From positions 3,931,001 to 3,995,000 of the forward strand of contig NZ_CP137852.1 of assembly GCF_033547095.1 (NCBI RefSeq): a DNA stretch of 64,000 bases. Direction: 5' to 3'. A program made the translations under genes and the position numbers. Of the stretch, positions 55,509 through 63,182 are shown piece by piece (the first letter of the stretch is position 1; every line of letters begins with the position of its first letter). This DNA comes from Sediminicoccus rosea. Lineage in GTDB: Bacteria > Pseudomonadota > Alphaproteobacteria > Acetobacterales > Acetobacteraceae. The notes below the pieces were generated by a model. The model was not told where the DNA came from, made no database searches, and saw nothing but the letters and a program-made list of their open reading frames with translations.

Positions 55509-56258
55509 ATGGATTGGCAGGGAATCATCCGGGAGCTCCTGGGCCCCGGCGTGGGGCCGGGGCAAGGCGCGCGGCTGCCCGGCAGCCCGGGACAGGGCGG
55601 CGGGTTGGCGGAACTGCTGGGCAGCGCCGCGGGCGGCGGCGGCACGCTGGGCCAGTTGCTGCAACGCATCCGCCCGCCCATGGGGGGTGCGGCTGGCGCC
55701 GCGGCGGCGGGCGGGCTGCTCGGCTCGCTCATGGGTGGGCGGGGCGGCGGCGGCCTTCTGCGCATGGGCGGCATGGCCGCCATCGGCCTGCTGGCGCACC
55801 GCGCCTATGTGCAGTGGACGGCGCAGCAGGGCGGCGCCGCGCCGCAGACCGGTGAATTCGCCCGGCCCGAAGCGGAAGCGGCAAGCGGCCGGCCCTTCGG
55901 CCTCGTCCTCGTCCAGGCGATGATGGCCGCCGCCCGGGCCGATGGCACGATGGACCGCGACGAGCGCGAGCGCATCTTCGCCGAGGCCGAGCGCCTCGAT
56001 CTCGACGCCGAGGGCAAGGCCGAGATGTTCCGCATCCTCGACACCGCGGCCGATCCCGAGGCCATCGCGCGCCTGGCCGACACGGAGGCGCAGAGGGCGG
56101 AAATCTACACCGCCTCGGCGCTGATCATCGGTGAGGCGGGGGCGGCCGAGCGCGCCTATCTGCAGGCGCTCTCCGGCGCGCTGGACCTGCCGCCCGGCCT
56201 CACCCAGCGGCTGGATGCCCAGCTGCGCGAGGCGGCGGCGCTGCCCGGGGCGGGCTGA
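55509..56258 (+). CDS. TerB-like / DUF533 family protein
   Basis: 249 residues. A Gly-rich N-terminal half with a hydrophobic patch ('GGLLGSLMGG', 'GMAAIGLLAHRAY') precedes a helical TerB-like domain with 'MMAAARADGTMDRDERERIF', typical of the DUF533 and YebE family, which was linked to tellurite-resistance-type TerB folds. A strong ribosome site (AGGGAGG) fixes the ATG at 55509. Function unknown. Confidence 0.9.
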   Translation: MDWQGIIRELLGPGVGPGQGARLPGSPGQGGGLAELLGSAAGGGGTLGQLLQRIRPPMGGAAGAAAAGGLLGSLMGGRGGGGLLRMGGMAAIGLLAHRAYVQWTAQQGGAAPQTGEFARPEAEAASGRPFGLVLVQAMMAAARADGTMDRDERERIFAEAERLDLDAEGKAEMFRILDTAADPEAIARLADTEAQRAEIYTASALIIGEAGAAERAYLQALSGALDLPPGLTQRLDAQLREAAALPGAG

Positions 56259-56262
56259 CGCG

Positions 56263-56733
56263 CTACTCCGCGAGCCAGGGCCCGAAATCCTGCCGCAGCG
56301 CCTCCATCACGCGCGGCGACAGGGGCGGGCCACCCTGCCTGGCCGCCGCCAGCGCCCGCAGCGCCTGCGCGCGGGGATCCCCCGGCGCGCGGCGCAGCGC
56401 CTCCGCCAGATCGGCCGAAGCGTCCCGCCCGGCCAGCAGGGCGAGGCCCGCCCGCGCCGTATAGGGCGCGGCGTCGCGCGGCCCGGCGGCGGCGATCGCG
56501 CGGGCCAGTTCCGCCCGCGCGCGGTCCAGCTCGCCCAGGCGGTGCAGCACCAGCGCGCGCTCGGCCATCAGGTCGGCGCGGCCCGGTGCCTCGCGCAGCC
56601 CGGCCTCATAGGCGGCGAGTGCCGCGCCGAACTCGTCCAGCGCGCGCCAGGCATTGCCGGCGGCAAGCTGCGCGGCGGGGTCCGCCAGCGCGGGGCCGGT
56701 GCAAAACAGCATGGCGCAGAGAATGCGGCGCAT
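56263..56733 (-). CDS. TPR-repeat secreted protein
   Basis: 156 residues from 'MRRILCAMLFCTGPALA', a signal peptide preceded by GGGAGG. TPR units start about residue 25 ('GNAWRALDEFGAALAAYEAG', 'ADLMAERALVLHRLGELD'). No enzymatic domain. Convergent with the TerB-like gene, 4 bp apart; TauE/SafE follows upstream on the same strand. Confidence 0.82.
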   Translation of the reverse strand: MRRILCAMLFCTGPALADPAAQLAAGNAWRALDEFGAALAAYEAGLREAPGRADLMAERALVLHRLGELDRARAELARAIAAAGPRDAAPYTARAGLALLAGRDASADLAEALRRAPGDPRAQALRALAAARQGGPPLSPRVMEALRQDFGPWLAE

Positions 56734-56771
56734 GGTGAACCTCCCTGCCCTCCATCCTGCCGAACCGCCCC

Positions 56772-57500
56772 TCACCCGCGCAAGGCGATGCCGGCGCCGA
56801 GCAGCAGCAGCCCGGCGAAGAAGACCCGCTTGAACGCCGCCTCGGAAAGCCGCCCGCGCAGCGCCGTGCCCAACGCCTGGCCCGCCAGCGCCGGCAGCAG
56901 CGCGAGGCTGGAGGCGAGAAGCTGTGCCCCCTCCAGCGCGCCGCTGCCGCCCAGCAGCAGGCCCAGCGCCAGCGTCGCGACGAGGAAGGCGAGGCCCAGC
57001 GCCCGCACCAGCTCATCACGCGCAAGGCCGATTCCCTGAAGCCAGGGCACGGCGGGCAGCACGAAGACGCCGGTCGCCGCCGTCAGCGCGCCGGTCAGCG
57101 TGCCGACCAGCGCGCCCGCCCGCTCCGGCCAGCGCGGCCGGATGGCGAGGAGGCCGAGCGCGCCATAGGCGGCCAGCGCCACGCCCAGCACCACCGCGCC
57201 GTAGCGCCCGCCGAAGCCACCCCAGGCGAGGCCGCCCAGCGCCGTGCCCAGCACCACGCCGGCCAGCATCGGCCAGAGCCGGCGCGTGAGCCGCCAGGCC
57301 TCCCGCGCGGGGGCGATCTGCACGAGGTTGGTGACGAAGCTCGGCAGCAGCAGCAGCGCCGCCGCCTGGGCGGGGCTGCCCAGCAGGCTGAGGAGCGCCA
57401 TGGCGATGGTGGGCAGGCCGAGGCCGATCAGCCCCTTGCTGAAGCCGGCCAGCAGGAAGACGAGCGCGATGGCGGCGAGATGGAGTGCGGAATCGAACAT
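56772..57500 (-). CDS. Sulfite exporter TauE/SafE family membrane protein
   Basis: 242 residues with about seven or eight membrane helices. 'IALVFLLAGFSKGLIGLGLP' and 'LLLPSFVTNLVQIAPA' are the family-typical first-half repeat, and 'GTLTGALTAATGVFVLPAVP' opens the second. It may export small organosulphur or sulphite-like anions. Lies between the TPR gene and the aldolase on the same strand. Confidence 0.93.
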   Translation of the reverse strand: MFDSALHLAAIALVFLLAGFSKGLIGLGLPTIAMALLSLLGSPAQAAALLLLPSFVTNLVQIAPAREAWRLTRRLWPMLAGVVLGTALGGLAWGGFGGRYGAVVLGVALAAYGALGLLAIRPRWPERAGALVGTLTGALTAATGVFVLPAVPWLQGIGLARDELVRALGLAFLVATLALGLLLGGSGALEGAQLLASSLALLPALAGQALGTALRGRLSEAAFKRVFFAGLLLLGAGIALRG

Positions 57501-57553
57501 GGCCCGAGGCTAGCGCCCCGGGCCATGCGAAGCTTCGGAAAGGCCCGAAAGGA

Positions 57554-58474
57554 TCAGGCCTTGCCCTTGTAGATGTCGATGATGTCGGACAGCAGCTTCA
57601 GCGCCTCGTCCTTCGGGCGCTGGAAGGCGTTGCGGCCGACGATCGAGCCGTTGCCGCCACCGGCATGGATGGCGCGGACCTCGTTCAGCAGCGCGTCGGC
57701 GCCCTTGGCCTCGCCGCCCGAGAACACCACCAGGCGACGGCCGGCGAAGCAGGCCTGCACGATGTGCGCGATGCGCGCGGCCGCGTCCTTCACATCCACC
57801 GGATGCGACTGGTAGGTCTTCTTGGCCGCATCCAGGAAGACCGCGTCGGTCGGCGGCTTCACCTTGATGATGTGGGCGCCGGTCAGTGCGGCGATGTGCG
57901 CGGCATAGGCGGCGATGTCGAGCGCCGTCTCGCCCACCTTGTCCAGCATGGGACCACGCGGATAGGACCAGGTCACGACGGCGAGGCCGACCGCCTTCGC
58001 CTCGGCGGAGAGCTCGCGCAGCTCCTCCATCATCTCGAACTGGTATTCCGAGCCCGGATAGATGGTGAAGCCGATGGCCGAGCAGCCCAGGCGCAGCGCG
58101 TCCTGCACCGTCGCCGTCACCGCCTGGTCCTTGGTGGTGGAGAGGCTGTTGCTGCTGTTGACCTTCAGGATGGTCGGGATGCAGCCGGCATAGCTGCCGG
58201 CGGCCGCCTCGAGCGCGCCGAGCGGCGCGGCATAGGCGTTCAGCCCGGCCTCGATCGCCAGTTCGAAATGGTAGCGCGGGTCGTAGGCGGGCGGGTTCGG
58301 AGCGAAGCTGCGGGCCGGGCCGTGCTCGAAGCCCTGGTCCACGGGCAGGATGACCATGCGGCCGGTGCCGCCCAGCTTGCCGGTCATCAGGATGCGGGCG
58401 AGGTTGCCCTTGGTGCCGGGGTTGTCGCTCTCATACCACGAGAGGATGTCCTTGACCTTGCGCGTGAGCCGCAT
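57554..58474 (-). CDS. fbaB: Class I fructose-bisphosphate aldolase (DhnA/FbaB type)
   Basis: 306 residues from 'MRLTRKVKDILSWYES'. 'MVILPVDQGFEHGPARSF' and 'CIPTILKVNSSNSLS' are archaeal-type class I signatures. 'GAHIIKVKPPTDAVFLDA' has the Schiff-base Lys, and 'IVGRNAFQRPKDEAL' is the phosphate site. It splits fructose 1,6-bisphosphate in the cytosol. The upstream frame extension is only antisense read-through. Confidence 0.95.
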   Translation of the reverse strand: MRLTRKVKDILSWYESDNPGTKGNLARILMTGKLGGTGRMVILPVDQGFEHGPARSFAPNPPAYDPRYHFELAIEAGLNAYAAPLGALEAAAGSYAGCIPTILKVNSSNSLSTTKDQAVTATVQDALRLGCSAIGFTIYPGSEYQFEMMEELRELSAEAKAVGLAVVTWSYPRGPMLDKVGETALDIAAYAAHIAALTGAHIIKVKPPTDAVFLDAAKKTYQSHPVDVKDAAARIAHIVQACFAGRRLVVFSGGEAKGADALLNEVRAIHAGGGNGSIVGRNAFQRPKDEALKLLSDIIDIYKGKA

Positions 58475-58515
58475 CGGGCGCTTCCTTTCCAACGAGTCGA
58501 AATTTCGGCGCTGGT

Positions 58516-58962
58516 CTAGGGCAGATCGAGCCAGCGTGCCAGATGCATCCGGCCCTGGGGCTTGCCGAAATCCACGCGCGCGAGGTCGAGAGCAGGCGGC
58601 GCCACTGGCAGCAGGGCGGCCCCCAGCCCCAGGGCCAGTTCCGCGAGCGGCGCGAAGGCGGGCAGGCCGGGCGCCAGCACCACGCGCGGAAACCCCGCCC
58701 GCAGCGCCGCCAGCGCATGGCCCGGCGCCGCCGCCGCATCGAGGATGGCCAGCGGCAGCGCGCCATGCGGCGTGAGCAGGGCCGCGAAGCCCGCGACACC
58801 CAGATAGCCCGCCGCCCCCGGTGCCGAGAGCAGGGCGATGGGCCGCCCCGCCGCCACCTCGAGCGCGAAGGCCACATCCCGCGCGCCATGCACGATCACG
58901 GCGCGCGCTCCCCGCGCGATGACAGCGCGCCCTTCCCGCGGTTGACCCTGAACCGGCTGCAT
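58516..58962 (-). CDS. Conserved hypothetical protein beside fbaB
   Basis: 148 residues, Ala/Leu/Gly-rich with alternating strands and helices: 'AVIVHGARDVAFALEVAAG', 'IALLSAPGAAGYLGVAGFAA', 'VVLAPGLPAFAPLAELALGL'. The pattern suggests a small Rossmann-like alpha/beta domain, but no motif allows a function call. It precedes fbaB on the same strand, 41 bp apart, and is divergent from the zapA pair. Confidence 0.7.
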   Translation of the reverse strand: MQPVQGQPREGRAVIARGARAVIVHGARDVAFALEVAAGRPIALLSAPGAAGYLGVAGFAALLTPHGALPLAILDAAAAPGHALAALRAGFPRVVLAPGLPAFAPLAELALGLGAALLPVAPPALDLARVDFGKPQGRMHLARWLDLP

Positions 58963-58976
58963 GCGAACGCTTTCCC

Positions 58977-59300
58977 ATGCAGAGCGCTGGCAGGTCCAGC
59001 ACCCCGGAGCAGGCCTTGGACGCGAACGACATCACCCTTCTCGCCGCGGATCGGCTGGAAGCGGCCCTCGAGCGGTTGGCGGAAGCCCTGGAAGCCCGGG
59101 AGAGGTATCTGCACGAAGCGCGTGAGGCGGCCGTGCAGGCCGCGCGCGAGGCCGCCTTCGCCGAGGCCCGTGCCTCCGCCACGCCGCCATCGGCCGACAT
59201 GGTCTCCCGCGCCGACATCGAACGGCTTTCCGCCCGGCTGGATGAGGCGCTGGGCAAGCTGCGCGCCCTGGTGGGCGACGAATCCGGCGCCGAGATCTGA
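58977..59300 (+). CDS. Coiled-coil protein upstream of zapA (DUF4164-like)
   Basis: 107 residues. Long amphipathic helices ('ADRLEAALERLAEALEARER', 'ADIERLSARLDEALGKLRAL') suggest a dimeric coiled coil. A similar short protein precedes zapA in many alphaproteobacteria. It may assist ZapA or Z-ring assembly; that is inference from position. The zapA start is 12 bp downstream. Confidence 0.83.
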   Translation: MQSAGRSSTPEQALDANDITLLAADRLEAALERLAEALEARERYLHEAREAAVQAAREAAFAEARASATPPSADMVSRADIERLSARLDEALGKLRALVGDESGAEI

Positions 59301-59311
59301 GGAGGACGCCC

Positions 59312-59662
59312 ATGGGCCAGGTCAACATCCGCGTGAACGGCTACAGCCACACCATCGGCTGCAAGGATGGCGAGGAGCAGCACGTCCAGGACCTCGTGGC
59401 GCAGATCGAGGAAAAGGTCCGCGTCATCCGCTCCATGGGCGGACAGTTCAGCGAATCGCGCATGCTGCTGCACGTGGCCCTGCTCTTCGCCGACGAGGCG
59501 AATGACCTGCGGATCGACCTCGCCCGCCTGCGCAGCCAGGGAACGTCCGGCGCGGCCCCCGCCGCGGCCGCCCCGGCCGCCACCGACCCCCGCCTGGCCG
59601 AGCGCCTCTCGCGCATCGCCGAGCGGATCGAGGGCATCGCCAGCGCCATCGAGAAGCCTTGA
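59312..59662 (+). CDS. zapA: Cell division protein ZapA
   Basis: 116 residues. 'VNIRVNGYSHTIGCKDGEEQ' is the N-terminal ZapA domain, followed by 'DLVAQIEEKVRVIRSMGGQ' and a C-terminal coiled coil. It bundles FtsZ filaments at midcell. The gene order zapA, then 6S RNA, then 5-FCL is conserved in proteobacteria and is found here, apart from the inserted BLUF gene. Confidence 0.94.
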   Translation: MGQVNIRVNGYSHTIGCKDGEEQHVQDLVAQIEEKVRVIRSMGGQFSESRMLLHVALLFADEANDLRIDLARLRSQGTSGAAPAAAAPAATDPRLAERLSRIAERIEGIASAIEKP

Positions 59663-59708
59663 GGCAGCGGGCCGCGCGGCCAACCCGCGCGCCCCATGCC
59701 GCCCCGCC

Positions 59709-60341
59709 TCAGGCAAGGCGCAGCCTGAACCGGAGCGCCGCCATCAATTCGCGCAGCGCGGCGCCTCCCTCCAGCGGCGCCATGGCCCGGCGCATCAGCG
59801 CCTCGGGCGCCTGGCCCGCATGCACCATGGACCAGCGTGCGAAGACCCGCCGCGCCGCCGGATGCAGCGCGAGGCGGGTCACGTCGTGGTGGCGCGGATC
59901 GCGGGCGATGCGGGCGTAGAGCGCCTCCAGCGCGGCGCGCTCGCCCTCCAGCACCTGGGCGAACCAGCGGCGGCTGTGCAGCAGCGCGCCGGTGATCCCG
60001 GCTTCGGCATTATGGCGCTGCGCGACCTCGAGGATGGCCGCGAGGTCACGCGCGGCCTCCGCGCCGCTCGCGGCGGTGGCGCGGCTGACATAGGCCAGCC
60101 GGTGCAGCCCGCCCGGAACCGGCGGCAGGATCCGCTCCTCGGCGATCAGCGCCTCGCCCGCGGCGCGCAACAGCAGGGCGGCCCGCGCCCGCCCCGATGC
60201 GGAGGCGACCGCCGCCATCCCGAGGAAGGAGGCCCCCAGCGGCTGTGCGGCAGGGCGCTCCGCCTCGGGCGACGCGGGATCGGGGGTCGGCAGGGGCTCC
60301 GGGCAGCGCATCCGTTCCGGCTCGTTTTGATAGCGTATCAT
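59709..60341 (-). CDS. BLUF-domain blue-light sensor protein
   Basis: 210 residues. The BLUF domain spans about residues 79-175: 'HRLAYVSRATA' with the flavin-contacting Tyr84, 'QRHNAEAGITGALLH' with Asn111, 'WFAQVLEGERAALEALY' with Gln129, and 'VFARWSM' with Trp170 and Met172. All key photocycle residues are present. About 78 residues of Ala-rich sequence precede it, and only 35 follow; there is no EAL, GGDEF or other output domain. It probably signals by protein contact. Positioned opposite zapA. Confidence 0.93.
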   Translation of the reverse strand: MIRYQNEPERMRCPEPLPTPDPASPEAERPAAQPLGASFLGMAAVASASGRARAALLLRAAGEALIAEERILPPVPGGLHRLAYVSRATAASGAEAARDLAAILEVAQRHNAEAGITGALLHSRRWFAQVLEGERAALEALYARIARDPRHHDVTRLALHPAARRVFARWSMVHAGQAPEALMRRAMAPLEGGAALRELMAALRFRLRLA

Positions 60342-60394
60342 GCCGCGGAAGGGTGGGGCTGCGCCAGCCCCCTGACGGTCTTCCTTGCGTTTCG

Positions 60395-60570
60395 CACCCC
60401 CAGGGCCTACCTCTGCTGGGCGAGGCTGCCCGGTGCGTCAGGCTAGACATCCCCAGGGCCAATACGCATCTCCCGGGAACTGGCGCTGGTCGGGCCGTGG
60501 TCCGACTACCTGGTGCCCACCTGCTTATGGCAGGCCTTGGGAGGATGCAAACGCCAACGGCCAGGGCGGC
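60395..60570 (+). ncRNA. ssrS: Candidate 6S RNA (ssrS)
   Basis: Found by position and structure: zapA, this element, then the 5-FCL gene is the conserved context of 6S RNA, which binds sigma-70 polymerase in stationary phase. The segment folds into a long rod: GTCGGG/TCCGAC apical stem (60488-60506), a GGCGC/GTGCC stem below it (60482-60516), a small CCTGC/GCAGG hairpin (60520-60534) on the 3' side of an internal bulge, and ATCTCCC/GGGAGGAT closing pairs. A terminator lies right after it. The exact ends, especially the 5' end (60351-60400), are not certain. Confidence 0.6.
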
Positions 60571-60581
60571 TTCGCACCCAT

Positions 60582-60635
60582 GACCAGGACGGGGGCTCGC
60601 TGTGCGGGCCCCCATCCTGGTCTTGGGTTGTTTTT
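60582..60635 (+). terminator. Rho-independent terminator after the 6S RNA candidate
   Basis: A 15-bp stem (60582-60596 with 60608-60622, one mismatch) with an 11-nt loop, followed 8 nt later by TTTTT. It ends the transcript that includes the candidate 6S RNA. Confidence 0.85.
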
Positions 60636-60638
60636 GCC

Positions 60639-60719
60639 GCCCTCAGACGCCGGGCGGCCGCATCCGCGGCCTTGGCTCCGGATCGCTGAAGCGATCCGCC
60701 GGGCCTGTTCGGCCCGGAT
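60639..60719. repeat. Dispersed hairpin repeat, tandem copy 1
   Basis: 81 bp, identical to copy 2 except one base. It starts GCCCTCAGACGCCGGGCG and carries three short stems: GGCCGC...GCGGCC, CGGATCGC-TGAA-GCGATCCG, and CCGGGCC...GGCCCGG. It aligns with the reverse complement of the element before rfbA. Confidence 0.8.
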
Positions 60720-60732
60720 ACCCCATGGTCAT

Positions 60733-60813
60733 GCCCTCAGACGCCGGGCGGCCGCATCCGCGGCCCTGGCTCCGGATCGCTGAAGCGATCCGCCGGGCCT
60801 GTTCGGCCCGGAT
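60733..60813. repeat. Dispersed hairpin repeat, tandem copy 2
   Basis: Second 81-bp copy, one base different from copy 1 and 94 bp downstream of it, with 13 bp of spacer between. Immediately followed by GATCCGCGGA and then the 5-FCL leader. Confidence 0.8.
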
Positions 60814-60908
60814 CCGCGGAGGGCGGCTCTGTCCTGTCTTTGATGGCTCCGGTGGCTGCCCGGGCGGGCGGGACTTCCGATCATTCCGGCTTGCGCTACA
60901 TCTCCCCC

Positions 60909-61475
60909 ATGACCGAAGCCCCTCTCCTCGCTGCCAAGGCCGAAGCGCGGCGCCTGGCGCTGGCGGCGCGGCGCGCGGAGCCGGAAGCCGGCCGGATGCT
61001 GCGCGATGTGATCCTGGCCGAAGCCCCGCCGCCATCCGGCGCGATCATCGGCGGCTTCTGGCCGATGGGCAGCGAGATCGACACCCGCCCCCTGCTCGAA
61101 GCCCTGCACGCGCGCGGCCATGTCATCGCGCTGCCGGTCACGCCGCCCCGCGGCAACCCGCTTCTCTTCCGCGCCTGGGCGCCCGGCATCACCATGGCGG
61201 AAGGGCCCATGGGCACCCGGCACCCGGCCGCGGGCGAGCCCATCACACCCGCCTGGCTCATCGTCCCGCTGCTCGCCTTCGACCGGACCGGCGCGCGCCT
61301 GGGCTATGGCGGGGGGTATTACGACCGGACGCTCACCCTGCTACGCGGCGCCAACCCCAGCCTCACCGCCATCGGCGTCGCCCATGCCGCGCAGGAGATC
61401 CCCCAGGTGCCGACCGGCCCGCATGACGCCCGCCTCACCGCCATCGCCACCGAGCGTGGGCTGATCCGCCCGTGA
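60909..61475 (+). CDS. 5-formyltetrahydrofolate cyclo-ligase
   Basis: 188 residues from 'MTEAPLLAAKAEAR'. 'IIGGFWPMGSEIDTRPLLEA', 'VPLLAFDRTGARLGYGGGYY' with the ATP/folate-site motif GYGGGYYDR, and 'AIGVAHAAQEIPQVP' are 5-FCL signatures. It makes 5,10-methenyl-THF from 5-formyl-THF in the cytosol. As in E. coli ygfA, it lies behind the 6S RNA candidate, though here two repeat copies intervene. It overlaps the next gene by 4 bp. Confidence 0.96.
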   Translation: MTEAPLLAAKAEARRLALAARRAEPEAGRMLRDVILAEAPPPSGAIIGGFWPMGSEIDTRPLLEALHARGHVIALPVTPPRGNPLLFRAWAPGITMAEGPMGTRHPAAGEPITPAWLIVPLLAFDRTGARLGYGGGYYDRTLTLLRGANPSLTAIGVAHAAQEIPQVPTGPHDARLTAIATERGLIRP

Positions 61476-62281
61476 GGATCCTCTTCCTCGGCGACATCGT
61501 CGGCCGTTCGGGCCGTGATGCCCTGACCCAGCGCCTGCCGGCCCTGCGCGCCGGTCTCGACCTCGACCTGGTGGTGGTGAATGGCGAGAATGCGAGCCAC
61601 GGCTTCGGCCTCGCCCCCGACATGGCGCGCGCCTTCCTCGCCGCCGGGGCAGACGCCATCACGCTCGGCAACCACGCCTGGGACCGGCGCGAGATCATCC
61701 CCTTCCTGGAGGAGGAGAAGCGCGTCATCCGCCCCGCGAATTTCCCGCCCGGCACGCCGGGCGCGGGCGCCGTGGTGGTGGAGGTGCGCGGCGGCCGGCG
61801 CGCGCTGGTGATGAATGTGATGGGCCGCCTCTTCATGGACCCGCTGGACGATCCGTTCCGCGCCGTCCAGGCCGAACTGCAGCGGCACGCGCTCGGCCGC
61901 ACCATCCAGGCCGCCATCCTCGACGTGCATGCCGAGGCGAGCAGCGAAAAGCAGGCCTTCGGCCACAGCTTCGACGGCATGCTCAGCCTGGTCATCGGCA
62001 CCCACACCCACGTGCCGACCGCCGACCACCAGATCCTGCCCGGCGGCACCGCCTACCAGACCGATGCCGGCATGTGCGGCGACTATGACAGCGTGATCGG
62101 CATGCAGAAGGGCGGCGCCGCGCTGCGCTTCTGGAAGAAGATGCCGGGCGAGAAGCTGGCGCCCGCCGAGGGCGAGGCCACCCTCTGCGGCCTCTACGTC
62201 GAGACGGATGACGCGACCGGCCTCGCCACCCGCGTGGCGCCGCTGCGCCAGGGCGGGCGCCTCAGCCAGCTCATGCCCTGA
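61472..62281 (+). CDS. YmdB-type (TIGR00282) metallophosphoesterase
   Basis: 269 residues from a GTG in a GTGA overlap with 5-FCL. 'RILFLGDIVGRSGRDAL' holds the first metal Asp, 'VVVNGENASHGFGL' and 'ITLGNHAWDRREI' the Asn and His ligands, and 'LVIGTHTHVPTADHQIL' the last His pair. Related proteins hydrolyse 2',3'-cyclic or 3',5'-cyclic nucleotides. Role here unknown. Confidence 0.94.
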   Translation: MRILFLGDIVGRSGRDALTQRLPALRAGLDLDLVVVNGENASHGFGLAPDMARAFLAAGADAITLGNHAWDRREIIPFLEEEKRVIRPANFPPGTPGAGAVVVEVRGGRRALVMNVMGRLFMDPLDDPFRAVQAELQRHALGRTIQAAILDVHAEASSEKQAFGHSFDGMLSLVIGTHTHVPTADHQILPGGTAYQTDAGMCGDYDSVIGMQKGGAALRFWKKMPGEKLAPAEGEATLCGLYVETDDATGLATRVAPLRQGGRLSQLMP

Positions 62282-62408
62282 CCGCCACGAGGTTGACGCC
62301 ACCACGGCCACCTCCCTATACAGCCGCACGCCCGGGTTGGAGCTTCCTTCGCCGGCTCATGCCTTTTGACCCAAGCCTTCCTTTTGTTGAGATTCTCAGG
62401 AGCCTGCC

Positions 62409-62543
62409 GTGAAGCGCACCTATCAGCCCTCCAAGCTCGTCCGGAAGCGCCGGCACGGTTTCCGCGCCCGCACCGCCACCGTGGGTGGCCGCAAGGTGCT
62501 GGCCAACCGCCGCTCCAAGGGCCGCGCCAAGCTCTCCGCCTGA
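62409..62543 (+). CDS. rpmH: 50S ribosomal protein L34
   Basis: 44 residues from a GTG, preceded by AGGAG at 62398. '[20 protein letters not shown]' followed by '[14 protein letters not shown]' is the diagnostic L34 sequence. It is the first gene of the conserved rpmH-rnpA-yidD-yidC group. The 127-bp upstream gap holds a -35-like TTGACC at 62366 with only a weak -10. Confidence 0.98.
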   Translation: MKRTYQPSKLVRKRRHGFRARTATVGGRKVLANRRSKGRAKLSA

Positions 62544-62580
62544 TCCGTTGAGCCCCGCGGCGCGACAGGGAGGGCCAGCC

Positions 62581-62919
62581 ATGCTCGGTCGCCTCAAGCG
62601 CCGCGCGGAATTCGTTCGGGCCGCCAAGGCCGGACGCAAGGCGGCGCGGGATTCCCTGGTGCTCCAGGCCCTGCCCCGCCCGGATGACGAAACGCGGCTG
62701 GGCTTCACCGCCACCAAGAAGATCGGCAATGCCGTGGCGCGGAACCGCGCCAAGCGCCGGCTGCGCGCGGCCGCCCGCCTGCATTTCGGCGCGCACCCTG
62801 CCCCGGGCTACGACCTTGTCCTGATCGCGCGCGACAGCACCGGCTCCTGCCCCTTCCCGGCCCTGCTCAACGACCTGCAATCCGCGCTGCGCAAGGCCGG
62901 CGTGCCATCCCGCCCATGA
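62581..62919 (+). CDS. rnpA: Ribonuclease P protein component
   Basis: 112 residues, ATG preceded by AGGGAGG. '[20 protein letters not shown]' starts it, and '[20 protein letters not shown]' with 'RRLRAA' is the RNR-type RNA-binding signature. With RNase P RNA it matures tRNA 5' ends. Overlaps yidD by 4 bp (ATGA). Confidence 0.97.
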   Translation: MLGRLKRRAEFVRAAKAGRKAARDSLVLQALPRPDDETRLGFTATKKIGNAVARNRAKRRLRAAARLHFGAHPAPGYDLVLIARDSTGSCPFPALLNDLQSALRKAGVPSRP

Positions 62920-63173
62920 ACCCCGGGACCGCCGTTCTGAAGGGCGCCGTCATCGCCTACCAGTGGACCCTGCGGCCCATCCTGGGCTGCAATTGCCGCT
63001 TCTACCCCTCCTGCTCCAGCTTCGCCGTCGAAGCGCTGACCGAGCATGGCGCGATCCGCGGCAGCTGGCTCTCCGCCCGGCGCGTCCTGCGCTGCAATCC
63101 CTGGCATCCGGGTGGCTACGACCCGGTCCCGCCCTCCCTGAATCGGCTGGCCGCGCGCGGCCCCGAAACCTGA
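62916..63173 (+). CDS. yidD: Membrane protein insertion efficiency factor YidD
   Basis: 85 residues. '[20 protein letters not shown]' and '[19 protein letters not shown]' with '[18 protein letters not shown]' are the complete YidD signature, including the three conserved Cys. It is an amphipathic inner-membrane protein that helps YidC. Confidence 0.97.
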   Translation: MNPGTAVLKGAVIAYQWTLRPILGCNCRFYPSCSSFAVEALTEHGAIRGSWLSARRVLRCNPWHPGGYDPVPPSLNRLAARGPET

Positions 63174-63182
63174 TCGAGACCC

